Assembly: GCA_013364255.1 (NCBI GenBank)
Contig: CP054936.1
Coordinates: 7,086,353-7,150,352, forward strand
Length of the DNA: 64,000 nt
Source: Streptomyces seoulensis
GTDB taxonomy: Bacteria > Actinomycetota > Actinomycetes > Streptomycetales > Streptomycetaceae
Reading direction: 5' to 3'
Under the pieces are notes generated by a model. It saw only the letters and a program-made list of their open reading frames with translations. It was not told where the DNA came from and made no database searches. Shown piece by piece: positions 44,586-53,085 of the stretch. The translations under genes and the position numbers were made by a program. Each line of letters begins with the position of its first letter. Position 1 is the stretch's first letter.

Positions 44586-44608
44586 TTGTCAGTGGCCCGT
44601 GCGAAGGT
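44586..44608 (+). promoter_or_regulatory. RecA_NDp-like (DNA-damage, PafBC-type) promoter of the exonuclease gene
   Basis: TTGTCAGTG (44586-44594), eight bases, then GAAGGT (44603-44608). The actinobacterial RecA_NDp consensus, as I recall it, is TTGTCRGTG-N8-TANNNT; only the first base of the second box is off. The start codon is 41 bp further. CAGTGG also has a matching CCACTG 18 bp downstream. Confidence 0.62.
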
Positions 44609-44649
44609 GAGGACCACTGGGGGAGAGCACCACGAGAAGGGGGGCCGCC

Positions 44650-45372
44650 ATGGGCTGGCACCAGGAGCTGATGATCGGCTTCGACCTGGAGACGACGGGG
44701 ACGGACCCGCGGACGGCGCGCATCGTCACGGCGGCCGTGATCGAGGTCCGCGACGGAGAGCCGGCCGGGCGCCGGGAATGGCTGGCCGACCCGGGCGTTC
44801 CCATACCGCCGGACGCGGTCGCCGTGCACGGCATCAGCAACGAACGGGCCGCCGCCGAGGGCCGGCCCGCCGACCAGGTCGCCGACGCCGTCGCCGAGGC
44901 GCTGACCGGTTACTGGCGGGCGGGGGCGCCGGTCGTGGCGTACAACGCCGCCTTCGACCTGACCCTGCTCTCCGCCGAACTGCTGCGGTACGGGCTGCCG
45001 TCGCTCGCCGACCGCCTCGGCGGCGCGGAAGTGGGGCCGGTCCTCGACCCATACACCATCGACCGCTGGGCCGACCGCTACCGGCGCGGCAAGCGCACCC
45101 TGGAGGCGGTCTGCACGGAGTACGGCGTCGTGCTCGGCTCCGCCCACGACGCCTCGGCCGACGCCCTCGCCGCGGCCCGGCTGGCCCGCGCGATAGCCGG
45201 CCGCCACCCCAAGGTGGCCTCCCTCGGCCTGGCGGAGCTGCACCGCTCCCAGATCGAGTGGTACGCCGCCTGGGCGGCCGACTTCCAGGGCTTCCTGCGC
45301 CGCAAGGGCGACCCGACCGCGGTGGTCGACGGGCACTGGCCCCTGCGGGAGCTGACGGGCGAGCGGGTCTGA
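44650..45372 (+). CDS. DnaQ-like DEDDh 3'-5' exonuclease
   Basis: 240 residues; AAGGGGGG precedes ATG 44650. The DEDDh active site is complete: Asp12 and Glu14 in FDLETTG, Asp103 in NAAFDL, His166 and Asp171 in AHDASAD. Degrades DNA or RNA from the 3' end; stand-alone proteins of this type may proofread or process repair intermediates. The promoter fits a DNA-damage response. The C-terminal 60 residues (ELHRSQIEWYAAWAADFQGFLRRKG) are typical of the Streptomyces orthologues. Confidence 0.92.
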   Translation: MGWHQELMIGFDLETTGTDPRTARIVTAAVIEVRDGEPAGRREWLADPGVPIPPDAVAVHGISNERAAAEGRPADQVADAVAEALTGYWRAGAPVVAYNAAFDLTLLSAELLRYGLPSLADRLGGAEVGPVLDPYTIDRWADRYRRGKRTLEAVCTEYGVVLGSAHDASADALAAARLARAIAGRHPKVASLGLAELHRSQIEWYAAWAADFQGFLRRKGDPTAVVDGHWPLRELTGERV

Positions 45373-45468
45373 GCCTGATCCCCGGCCTCGGGCCGCCGCG
45401 GAGCGCTCGCCGGTGCCGGCGGGAAAAACGCGGTGCGTGCCGGCGCCCCGCCGGGCAGACTCGCGGAC

Positions 45469-45879
45469 ATGACTGACAAGATCGCCCGCCTCAACCCCGA
45501 GCAGCTGCACGAGACGCCCGGCTATCACCACATCACGGTGGTGGAGGCGGGGCGCACGGCCCACCTGGCGGGACAGTGCCCGCTCGACCGGAACGGCGAC
45601 CTCGTCGGCGCCGGCTCCCTTAAGGCGCAGATCGACCAGGTGGTCGCGAACGCGCTCACCGCCCTGGCCGCGGTGAGCGCCCGGCCGCACCACGTGGTGC
45701 GGTCGGTGATCTACGTGCGGAGCGGCGACAGGGACGATCTCGGAGCCGCGTGGAGTCGGCTCACCGAGTCCGCCCTGGGGCCGGCGTTCACCACCGCCAG
45801 CACGCTCCTGGGCGTCGCCCAGCTGGGTTTCACCGGACAGCTCGTCGAGGTGGATCTCACCGTGGCGCTGCCTGACTGA
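45469..45879 (+). CDS. RidA family protein
   Basis: 136 residues from ATG 45469. RidA/YjgF fold: LNPEQLHETPGYHHITVVEAGRTAHLAGQ, QIDQVVANALTALAAVSARPHHVVRSVIYV and ASTLLGVAQLGFTGQLVEVDLTVALP. The catalytic Arg of enamine/imine deaminases normally lies in the sequence RTAxE near the C-terminal third; here that region reads PAFTTASTLLG, so deaminase activity is doubtful. Convergent with the APH gene over only 43 bp. Confidence 0.88.
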   Translation: MTDKIARLNPEQLHETPGYHHITVVEAGRTAHLAGQCPLDRNGDLVGAGSLKAQIDQVVANALTALAAVSARPHHVVRSVIYVRSGDRDDLGAAWSRLTESALGPAFTTASTLLGVAQLGFTGQLVEVDLTVALPD

Positions 45880-45922
45880 CGTCGGACCGCGTGTCGAGCG
45901 CGGGCTTCGGGGCGCGAGTATC

Positions 45923-46786
45923 TCAGAAAGGATACCAGCGCACCGACTCGTCGCCGTCGCGCAGGGACGCCACCCGGCGTTCGAACTCGGCCCGCGCCTT
46001 GGGGTTGGCCGGGGCGTGCTGGGCGACCCAGGCGCAGCTCGCCGTCTCCCGGGCGCCGCGCAGCACCGAGCAGCCCGCCCACTCCCGCACGTCCCAGCCG
46101 TACGCCGCCGTGAAGGCGTCGTACGCCTCGGCGGGCAGGCCGTAGCGGTCCCGGGACAGGGCCATCACCACGAGGTCGTGCTCGCGCAGGTCGGCGGAGA
46201 AGGTCTCCAGGTCCACCAGGACCGGCCCGTCCGGCCCGATGTGCACGTTGCGGGGGAGCGCGTCGCCGTGGATCGGGCCGGGCGGCAGTTGAGGGGTGAG
46301 CGCGGCGGCGGCCGCCGCGAAGCCGTCGCGGCGCTCGCGCAGATAGGCCGCGTCCGCCGGGTCGATCGCGTCCCCCGCCAGCCGCAGCCAGCGCTCCACC
46401 CCGCCGAGCAGTTCACGGGGCGGCAGCGCGAAGCCGGGAGCGTCCAGCGCGTGCACGACGCGCAGCAGTGCGGCGAGGTCGCGGGGTTCGGCGGGCCGCA
46501 CCGGTTCGGGCAGCCGGTGCCACACGGTCACCGGGTGCCCCCGCACGAGCAGCGCCTCGGACTCGGCGGCGCGCACCGCGGGGACGCCCGCCCCGGCCAG
46601 CCACCCCGCGATCCGCAGCTCGCGCCGCGCGCGCTCGAACAGCTCGGCGTCCCGGCCCACCTTGACGACGAGGTCCCCGGCGGCGAAGACCGCGTTCTCG
46701 CCCAGCGCGAGCAGCCGCGCCTCGTCCGCCGCCCCGGCCGTCACCTTCGCCGCCGCCAGCACGCCCCGCGCCAGAGCCTCGTCCAT
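45923..46786 (-). CDS. APH-family phosphotransferase (intact)
   Basis: 287 residues from ATG 46786 with GGGAGG six bases upstream. Complete kinase motifs: VVKVGR with the ATP-contact Lys, PIHGDALPRN (catalytic Asp and Asn) and VLVDLETFS (metal Asp). Substrate unknown; family members phosphorylate aminoglycosides, homoserine, fructosamine or other small hydroxyl compounds, and name-giving antibiotic resistance should not be assumed. Divergent from the macrolide glycosyltransferase gene, with about 110 bp of shared control region. Confidence 0.87.
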   Translation of the reverse strand: MDEALARGVLAAAKVTAGAADEARLLALGENAVFAAGDLVVKVGRDAELFERARRELRIAGWLAGAGVPAVRAAESEALLVRGHPVTVWHRLPEPVRPAEPRDLAALLRVVHALDAPGFALPPRELLGGVERWLRLAGDAIDPADAAYLRERRDGFAAAAAALTPQLPPGPIHGDALPRNVHIGPDGPVLVDLETFSADLREHDLVVMALSRDRYGLPAEAYDAFTAAYGWDVREWAGCSVLRGARETASCAWVAQHAPANPKARAEFERRVASLRDGDESVRWYPF

Positions 46787-46860
46787 CGTTCGCCTCCCGG
46801 TCCGTGATCCGACGGTCAGTGTCGCATCCGCACTGGTGGGAGAGGTGCGCGGTAAATGCG

Positions 46861-46890
46861 TTGTACGAGACGTCTCGTCTCGCCTAGGCT
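46861..46890 (+). promoter_or_regulatory. Promoter with a 14-bp perfect palindrome in its spacer, before the glycosyltransferase gene
   Basis: TTGTAC (46861-46866), 18-bp spacer, TAGGCT (46885-46890). ACGAGACGTCTCGT at 46865-46878 is a perfect palindrome covering the spacer, an ideal place for a repressor. The transcription start expected 7-8 bases after the -10 coincides with the ATG at 46898, so the mRNA is probably leaderless. Confidence 0.68.
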
Positions 46891-46897
46891 CCCGGAC

Positions 46898-48100
46898 ATG
46901 ACCCGTCGCGCTCACATCGCCATGTTCTCCGTCGCCGCCCACGGCCACGTCAACCCCAGCCTGGAGGTCATCCGCGAACTCGTCGCCCGGGGGCACCGGG
47001 TCACCTACGCGATCCCGCCGCTGTTCGCGGAGAAGGTCGCCGAGACCGGCGCGGAGGTGAAACCGTGGAACTCCACGCTGCCCACACCCGACGACGACCC
47101 GTCCGCCTGGGGGACCACGCTCCTGGACAACGTCGAACCGTTCCTGAACGACGCGATCCAGGCCCTGCCCCAGCTGATCGACCTCTACGAGGGCGACGAG
47201 CCGGACCTCGTCCTGCACGACATCACCTCCTACCCGGCCCGCGTCCTCGCCCACCGCTGGGGCGTGCCCGCCGTCTCCCTCTCGCCCAACCTCGTCGCCT
47301 GGGAGGGCTACGAGGAGGAGATCGCCGAACCGATGTGGGCCGAGCCCAGGAAGACCGAACGGGGCCGCGCCTACTACGCCCGCTTCGAGGGCTGGCTGCG
47401 GGAGAACGGCATCACCCTGCACCCGGACGACTTCGCCGGCCGCCCCGGCCGCTCGCTGGTCCTGATCCCGCGGGCCCTCCAGCCGCACGCCGACCGGGTC
47501 GACGAGCGCGTGTACTCCTTCGTCGGCGCCTGCCAGGGCGACCGTACGGCGCAGGGCGCCTGGGAGCGGCCGGCCGGCGCGGAGAAGGTGGTCCTCGTCT
47601 CGCTCGGCTCGACCTTCACCCGGCAGCCCGCCTTCTACCGGGAGTGCCTGCGGGCCTTCGGCGAGCTGCCGGGCTGGCACACGGTGCTCCAGATCGGCAG
47701 CCAGGTCGACCCCGCCGAGCTGGGCGAGATCCCCGGCAACGTCGAAGTGCGGTCCTGGGTGCCGCAGTTGGCGATCCTGCGGCAGGCCGACCTGTTCGTC
47801 ACGCACGCCGGGGCCGGCGGCAGCCAGGAGGGACTGGCCACCGGGACGCCGATGATCGCCGTACCGCAGGCCGTCGACCAGTTCGGCAACGCGGACATGC
47901 TCCAGGGCCTCGGCGTCGCCCGGCGCCTGGACACCGAGGAGGCGACCGCCGAGACCCTGCGCGCCGTCGGCCTCGCACTGGCCGGCGACCCCGAAGTGGC
48001 CCGGCGGCTCAAGGAGATCCAGGCCGGCATGGCCGAGGAGGGTGGCACCCGGCGGGCGGCCGACCTGATCGAGGCCGAACTGCCCGCCGACCGCCGCTGA
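46898..48100 (+). CDS. Macrolide glycosyltransferase (GT1, MGT/OleD type)
   Basis: 400 residues. Transfers glucose from UDP-glucose to macrolides or other hydroxylated aromatic compounds; family members inactivate macrolides. N-domain: HIAMFSVAAHGHVNPSLEVIREL with the catalytic-region His, PDLVLHDITSYPARVLAHRW. C-domain: VLVSLGSTFT, VRSWVPQLAILRQADLFVTHAGAGGSQEGLATGTPMIAVPQAVDQFGNAD, which is the UDP-sugar pocket. The mRNA appears leaderless and under an operator palindrome, which suggests induction by a substrate. No TetR gene is adjacent to provide the repressor. Confidence 0.93.
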   Translation: MTRRAHIAMFSVAAHGHVNPSLEVIRELVARGHRVTYAIPPLFAEKVAETGAEVKPWNSTLPTPDDDPSAWGTTLLDNVEPFLNDAIQALPQLIDLYEGDEPDLVLHDITSYPARVLAHRWGVPAVSLSPNLVAWEGYEEEIAEPMWAEPRKTERGRAYYARFEGWLRENGITLHPDDFAGRPGRSLVLIPRALQPHADRVDERVYSFVGACQGDRTAQGAWERPAGAEKVVLVSLGSTFTRQPAFYRECLRAFGELPGWHTVLQIGSQVDPAELGEIPGNVEVRSWVPQLAILRQADLFVTHAGAGGSQEGLATGTPMIAVPQAVDQFGNADMLQGLGVARRLDTEEATAETLRAVGLALAGDPEVARRLKEIQAGMAEEGGTRRAADLIEAELPADRR

Positions 48101-48186
48101 CCCGGCACGGCGGACCGCGGCGGGTCGGGCACGGCGCGAGGTCGCGCAGACCCGGCGGCCCGGCGGACGGGGCGCCGGGCCGCGAA

Positions 48187-48227
48187 GGCGGGACCCGCCG
48201 GCCGTCGCGCGGCTGGCGGGTCCCGCC
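48187..48227. terminator. Bidirectional terminator between the glycosyltransferase and MMPL genes
   Basis: GGCGGGACCCGCC (48187-48199) pairs with GGCGGGTCCCGCC (48215-48227); the 15-base loop can also fold partly. Convergent genes on both sides. Confidence 0.75.
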
Positions 48228-48268
48228 CTTCCCGTGCCGAGGACTCGACCCCGAGTCCCCGGCGGCGC

Positions 48269-50515
48269 TCACACCCCCAGCCGCTCGCCCTCCCTCGGCG
48301 AGGGCGGCGCGACCGCCGCCGGCGGAGCCTCGTCGTGGGTGAGGTCGGGCAGCCGGTGCAGCCACCTGGGCAGGTACCAGTTGCGCTCGCCCAGCAGCGA
48401 CATCACCGCGGGCAGCAGCACACCGCGGATGACCGTGGCGTCGATGAGCACCGCGGCCGCCAGGCCCACGCCCATCTGCTTCATCGACTGCATGGACAGC
48501 GTCCCGAAGATCGCGAACACGGCGACCATGATGACCGCGGCGCTGGTGACGACGCCCGCCGTGGTGACCACCCCGTGCTGGATGGCGTCCTTGGTGCTCC
48601 GGCCGCGCAGCCGCGCCTCGCGGATACGGGACACCACGAACACGTGGTAGTCCATCGACAGCCCGAACAGGATCACGAAGAGGAACAGCGGCAGCCAGGT
48701 CACGATCGCGCCGACGCCCTCCGCGCCCACCAGCGAGGCGCCCCAGCCGTGCTGGAAGACGGCGACGAGGATGCCGTAGGCCGCGCCCACCGACAGCAGG
48801 TTCAGCAGGATCGAGGTGATCGCGACCGTCAGCGAGCGGAAGGACAGCAGCATCAGCAGGAAGGCGAAGACCACCACGAACGCGAAGACCGGGACGACCG
48901 AGCCGATGAGTTGGTCGTTGAAGTCGACCGAACCGGCGACCTGGCCGGTGATCGGCGCCCGGACGCCCTCGACCTTGCCGAGCGTGGCCGGCCGCACCTC
49001 GTCGCGCAGCTTCTTCAGGCTGTCGCCGGCCCGGTCGAAGTCGGAGCCGCCGACCAGCGGCACGGAGACGAAGGCGATGTTCCGGTCCTCGTACAGCTTG
49101 ACGTCCACCGGGCCCTGCGAGGCGCCCGAGGAGACGGCCCGCTCCTTGAACGCGGCCAGCGCGGACCGCACCTCGGGAGCCTTGATGTCCTTGGCCTCGA
49201 CGATCACCTGGGCCGGCTCGGAGCCGCCCGGGAAGGCGTCGTTGACCCGGTTGTAGGTCTGCACGATGGGCAGCGAGTCGCCGAACTCCTGGTCCAGGGT
49301 GAGCTGCGAGGTCTTCATGCCGAGCGCCGGCGCGGCGACGGCCAGCAGCGCGCCGGTCGCGACGACCACGCTGACCACCGGCCTGGCCAGCACCCGCCGC
49401 AGCACCGCCGTCCAGAACCGGCTGCCCTGGCTGCCCGAGGCGCGCCGCCGCCGCAGGAAGGGCAGCCGCCCCTTCTCGACCCGCTCGCCCAGCAGCGACA
49501 GCAGCGCCGGCAGCACGGTCACCGAACCGACCATCGCGACCGCCACCACGATCAGCGAGGCCAGGCCCATCGCCTCGAACTCGGCGATCCCGGTGAACAG
49601 CATGCCCGCCATCGCCACGCACACCGTGACGCCGGAGACGACGATCGCCCGCCCGCTGGTCGCGGCGGCGATGCTCAGCGCGGTCGCCGCGTCCCGTCCG
49701 GCGGCCCGCTCCTCACGCTCGCGGCGCAGGTAGAACAGGCAGTAGTCGACGCCGACGGCCATGCCGACCAGCAGCATCACGGAGTTGGCGGTGTCGCTCA
49801 TCGGCTGGAGATGACTGACGAGGCCCATCAGGCCCATCGTCGCCACGATCGCCGTGATGGCCAGCGCCACCGGCAGCAGCGCGGCCACCAGCGCGCCGAA
49901 GGCGATCAGCAGGATGCCCAGCGCCACCGGCACGGCGGACAGCTCGGCCTGCTGGAAGTCGTCCCCGAAGGCGTCGGCGTACTGCTTCTGCATGCTCGCG
50001 CCGCCGATCTCCTCGATCCGCAGCGCCGCGTGGTCCTTCTGGACGCCCTCGACGGCCCGCAGCACCGGCTCGATCCGGTCGCCCGCACTCTCCGCCTCGC
50101 CGCGCACGTCGAACTGCACCAGCACGCTGCGGCCGTCCTTGGAGACGGTCCCGGTGTCGTACGGCGACTTCACGTCGGTCACCCGGCCGGTGGCGCCGAC
50201 GGCCTCGACCACGTCGGCGACGGCGGAGCGGAAGGCGGCGTCCTTCGCCCGCGCGGAGCCGTCCCGGCTCTGGACGAGCACGGACTCGCTCGCCGGCTCC
50301 TTGATCCCCGCGTCCTCGATGATCTTCGCGGCGGTGTGCGTCTCGCCGCTGAGCTGGTCGCTCTCCTTGACGTCCACCCGGCCCGCGGCCGAGCCGAGCC
50401 CCATCGCCACCACGACGAACAGCACCCAGATGCCGACCGCCGCCCATCGGTGCCGGGCGCTCCAGCCGCCGGCCCGCGCGGCGATGCCCCGCGCCCGTGT
50501 TCCTCGGTTCCCCAT
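48269..50515 (-). CDS. MMPL family RND-type transporter
   Basis: 748 residues from ATG 50515 (GGAGGGGG upstream). Twelve membrane helices in two repeats: helix 1 AAVGIWVLFVVVAMGLGSAAG, five clustered helices around residues 170-330 with PVALAITAIVATMGLMGLVS and GMAVGVDYCLFYLRREREERAAG, and the second set after residue 510 with FLFVILFGLSMDYHVFVVSRIREARLRG. The two large loops would face outside. The Asp-Tyr pairs (VDYCLF and MDYHVF) are the proton-relay signature of MmpL proteins. Exports a lipid, peptide or drug; the substrate is unknown. Confidence 0.92.
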   Translation of the reverse strand: MGNRGTRARGIAARAGGWSARHRWAAVGIWVLFVVVAMGLGSAAGRVDVKESDQLSGETHTAAKIIEDAGIKEPASESVLVQSRDGSARAKDAAFRSAVADVVEAVGATGRVTDVKSPYDTGTVSKDGRSVLVQFDVRGEAESAGDRIEPVLRAVEGVQKDHAALRIEEIGGASMQKQYADAFGDDFQQAELSAVPVALGILLIAFGALVAALLPVALAITAIVATMGLMGLVSHLQPMSDTANSVMLLVGMAVGVDYCLFYLRREREERAAGRDAATALSIAAATSGRAIVVSGVTVCVAMAGMLFTGIAEFEAMGLASLIVVAVAMVGSVTVLPALLSLLGERVEKGRLPFLRRRRASGSQGSRFWTAVLRRVLARPVVSVVVATGALLAVAAPALGMKTSQLTLDQEFGDSLPIVQTYNRVNDAFPGGSEPAQVIVEAKDIKAPEVRSALAAFKERAVSSGASQGPVDVKLYEDRNIAFVSVPLVGGSDFDRAGDSLKKLRDEVRPATLGKVEGVRAPITGQVAGSVDFNDQLIGSVVPVFAFVVVFAFLLMLLSFRSLTVAITSILLNLLSVGAAYGILVAVFQHGWGASLVGAEGVGAIVTWLPLFLFVILFGLSMDYHVFVVSRIREARLRGRSTKDAIQHGVVTTAGVVTSAAVIMVAVFAIFGTLSMQSMKQMGVGLAAAVLIDATVIRGVLLPAVMSLLGERNWYLPRWLHRLPDLTHDEAPPAAVAPPSPREGERLGV

Positions 50516-50584
50516 GACGGGCTTGCCCCCTCCAGGCCCGTTCGTCAGGCCCCTGTGCACGGCACCGGCCCCCTGCCGCCGCCT

Positions 50585-50612
50585 TCCGTAACGAACGTAT
50601 GAGGCGGACAAG
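50585..50612 (-). promoter_or_regulatory. Candidate promoter of the MMPL gene with imperfect dyad
   Basis: On the minus strand TTGTCC (50612-50607), 16 bases, TACGGA (50590-50585). CATACGTTCGTTACG between and over these elements is dyad-like only in its outer bases. Weak evidence. Confidence 0.3.
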
Positions 50613-50792
50613 ACCTTCTCGTCGTGCTGCCCGGTGAGCCGCGCCCGCCGCCCGTCCTCCCCTCGTATCCCGGACCCTCCGCTCTGGGGAGGACGGCGGC
50701 CCCTTACAACTACCCCCGCTCCTCAGGGGAGGTGATCAGGGGACGGGCGCGGCCGGCAGTGTTCGACCCGGCCGCAGCACTAGGGTGGGCGG

Positions 50793-51347
50793 ATGACGAC
50801 GTACGCGGCGCTGCTGCGCGGGATCAACGTGGGCGGTAACAGGAAGGTGCCGATGGCCGGACTGCGCGCGCTGATCGCGGAGCTGGGCCACGGCGCGGTC
50901 CGCACCCACCTCCAGAGCGGCCAGGCCGTCTTCACCAGCGACCGCGGTGACGAGGAGGCGCTGGCGGCGGAGCTGACGGCCGCGGTCGAGGAGCGGTTCG
51001 GCTTCCGGGCCGGCGTCATCGTGCGCGGCCACGCCTACCTGCGGGCGGTCGCCGAGAACTGCCCGTTCCCGGCCGCGGACCTCCAGCCCGGGCAGCTCCA
51101 CGTCACCTACTTCTCCGGCCCCGTCGAGGCGGCCCGCTTCGCCGGGATCGACCGGCCGGCCTTCCTGCCCGAGGAGTTCCGGCTCGGCGACCGCGCCCTC
51201 TACCTCTACGCCCCGGACGGCCTCGGCCGCTCCCCGCTCGCCGCACAGCTCTCCCGGCCCCGCCTCGCCGAGGACCTGATCGCGACCAGCCGCAACTGGA
51301 ACACCGTCCGCAAGCTCGTCGAACTGACGGCGCCCGCGCGGACCTGA
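50793..51347 (+). CDS. DUF1697 domain-containing protein
   Basis: 184 residues. Family signature at the N-terminus: TTYAALLRGINVGGNRKVPMAGLRALIAELGH, then VRTHLQSGQAVFTSD, and the C-terminal SRNWNTVRKLVEL. DUF1697 proteins are widespread in actinobacteria and their biochemical function is unknown. The gene stands alone, 48 bp before the ketopantoate-reductase-like gene. Confidence 0.9.
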   Translation: MTTYAALLRGINVGGNRKVPMAGLRALIAELGHGAVRTHLQSGQAVFTSDRGDEEALAAELTAAVEERFGFRAGVIVRGHAYLRAVAENCPFPAADLQPGQLHVTYFSGPVEAARFAGIDRPAFLPEEFRLGDRALYLYAPDGLGRSPLAAQLSRPRLAEDLIATSRNWNTVRKLVELTAPART

Positions 51348-51394
51348 GCCGGGCCGGGGCCGCCGGCGGCGACGCGCCGTGGCAGGCTTCCGGC

Positions 51395-52423
51395 ATGCGC
51401 TACATCATCATCGGAGCAGGAGCGGTCGGCGGGGCGGTCGGGGGACGGCTGGCGCAGAGCGGACGCGAGGTGGTGCTCGTCGCGCGCGGCGCGCACCTCG
51501 CCGCACTGCGCGCCGAAGGGCTGCGGCTGGAGGTGCCCGAGGGGAGGCTGACGTACCGGCTGCCCGCCGTGGCCGGGCCGGACGAGCTGGGCGCACTGCG
51601 CGCCGACGACGTCCTGGTCCTGGCGGTCAAGACCCAGGACGCCGAGGCGGCCCTCGCGGCCTGGGGCCCGGCGCCGGTCGAGGGCGGCGGCACCGCGGCG
51701 CGGCGGCTGCCGCTGCTGTGCGCGCAGAACGGCGTGGAGGGGCAGCGGATCGCCCTGCGCCGCTTCCGGCACGTGTACGGCGTCTGCGTGTGGCTGCCCG
51801 CCACCCATGTCGAACCCGGCGTCGTCTCGGCGGCCGGCGCCCCGCTCACCGGCATGCTGCACCTGGGCCGCCACCCGCACGGCGCCGACGACGTCCTGCG
51901 GGAGATCGCCGCCGACCTGACCGCGGCGCACTTCGAGGCGCCCGTCGTACCGGACGTGGCCCGCTGGCAGTACGCCAAGCTCCTCGGCAACCTGGCCAAC
52001 GCGATGGAGGCCCTGACCGGCCCCCTGACCAGCGAGGCGGCGCGGGCCCTGTACGGCAGGGTGCGCGCCGAGGGCGAGCGGGTGCTGAACGCCGCGGGCA
52101 TCCCGTACGCGAGCGAGGCCGAACAGCGCGCGGCGCGCGGCGACAAGATCACCCTGGTGCCGCTGGGCGGCGTCGAACGCGGCGGCGGCTCCTCGTGGCA
52201 GTCCCTCACCCGGGGCACCGGCACCATCGAGGCCGACCACCTCAACGGCGAGATCGTCCTGCTGGGCCGGCTGCACGGCGTCCCCGCACCGCTGAACGAG
52301 CTGTTGCAGCACCTGGCCAACGCCTTCGCCCGTGACCGCAGGCCGGCGGGCTCGATGCCGATGGCCGAGCTGGCACGGCTGGCCGAGGAGGCCGAGGAGG
52401 CCGAGCGGGCGGCCGGGCACTGA
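51395..52423 (+). CDS. Ketopantoate reductase (PanE/ApbA) family protein
   Basis: 342 residues. NADPH-binding Rossmann start YIIIGAGAVGGAVGGRLA (3-20), VLAVKTQDAEAAL, LLCAQNGVEGQ and the C-domain WQYAKLLGNLANAMEALTG with the catalytic-type Lys; the end reads SSWQSLTRGTGTIEADHLNGEIV, matching the substrate-binding SxxQDxxxxRxTEID pattern, with a Leu-Thr at the usual Asp position. Whether ketopantoate is the true substrate is open, since Streptomyces genomes hold several paralogues. Confidence 0.85.
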   Translation: MRYIIIGAGAVGGAVGGRLAQSGREVVLVARGAHLAALRAEGLRLEVPEGRLTYRLPAVAGPDELGALRADDVLVLAVKTQDAEAALAAWGPAPVEGGGTAARRLPLLCAQNGVEGQRIALRRFRHVYGVCVWLPATHVEPGVVSAAGAPLTGMLHLGRHPHGADDVLREIAADLTAAHFEAPVVPDVARWQYAKLLGNLANAMEALTGPLTSEAARALYGRVRAEGERVLNAAGIPYASEAEQRAARGDKITLVPLGGVERGGGSSWQSLTRGTGTIEADHLNGEIVLLGRLHGVPAPLNELLQHLANAFARDRRPAGSMPMAELARLAEEAEEAERAAGH

Positions 52424-52446
52424 GCGCACCGTGCCGGGGCGGCACG

Positions 52447-52486
52447 CACCGCGGGGGCGAACCGTGTTCGGTTCGCCCCCGCGGTG
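52447..52486. terminator. Very strong bidirectional terminator hairpin
   Basis: Perfect 17-bp inverted repeat (52447-52463 and 52470-52486) with a 6-base loop, between the convergent reductase-like gene and the small secreted-protein gene. Confidence 0.88.
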
Positions 52487-52510
52487 TTCACGAGCCGGGT
52501 CGGCGCGCGG

Positions 52511-52951
52511 TCAGTTGATGCAGGCCATCCAGGCCGGGTAGTGGGAGCTGGGTCCCACGTAGAGGGCCGCGCAGGCGTGGCCGTTCTTCGAGGTCGACTT
52601 GACGACCTCGACGTAGTCGTCCCGCTTCACGACGGGGGTCTTGTCGTTGTGCCAGGTCTTCTGGTTGGTGACCGTCAGCCGGGCCTTGAAGGACTTCTTG
52701 TTGTAGCTCTTGACCGAGGCGACGAACTGGTTGGTCTTCGCGCCGGCGTTGCCCTTGGTGCGGTAGGTGATGCACACCTTCACGTCGTGCCGCTCGTCGC
52801 ACTTCTGCGTCTTGAGGGCCTTGGCCGCGGCGGCCGGGGCGACGGACGCCCTGGTGGTCGCGGCGCCGGCCGGTGCGGCCAGCGCGGGCGCGGCCGTGAC
52901 GAACAGGGCCGCGGCCGCGAGGCCGGTCGCTGCTGTGGTCTTCAGGTGCAC
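52511..52951 (-). CDS. Small secreted basic protein with conserved cysteines, unknown function
   Basis: 146 residues from GTG 52951 (GGGAGG nine bases upstream). Signal peptide KTTAATGLAAAALFVTAAPALA, Ala-rich spacer, then about 95 residues of Lys-rich beta-type sequence with four Cys: KTQKCDERHDVKVC, NGHACAALYVG and WMACIN. Cysteine spacing suggests two disulfides. It has lower G+C and more Lys/Asn/Tyr than neighbouring proteins. No family recognised; the gene has its own transcription direction and terminator. A TTGAAA-N18-GATGAT pair upstream could be its promoter. Confidence 0.8.
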   Translation of the reverse strand: MHLKTTAATGLAAAALFVTAAPALAAPAGAATTRASVAPAAAAKALKTQKCDERHDVKVCITYRTKGNAGAKTNQFVASVKSYNKKSFKARLTVTNQKTWHNDKTPVVKRDDYVEVVKSTSKNGHACAALYVGPSSHYPAWMACIN

Positions 52952-53085
52952 TGTGAACTTCCTCCCGTTTGATCGTGCACTCTGATCATCTGCGCCAACT
53001 GCTTCTGCTTTCAAGGGAGTTGAGCGAAAGCTGAGGGTCTGTGGCGTTATGGGAGGAGGGCGGTGCGGGCGGGCCGGCCGAGGGC

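Noticed and set aside
45711..46082. Minus-strand frame overlapping RidA and the APH gene end
   Set aside because: No ribosome site and Arg/Gly-rich composition; overlaps two well-supported genes.
46898..50515. Macrolide biosynthetic gene cluster around the glycosyltransferase and MMPL exporter
   Set aside because: No polyketide synthase, tailoring or resistance methylase gene is in the window; the genes are convergent with a terminator between them.
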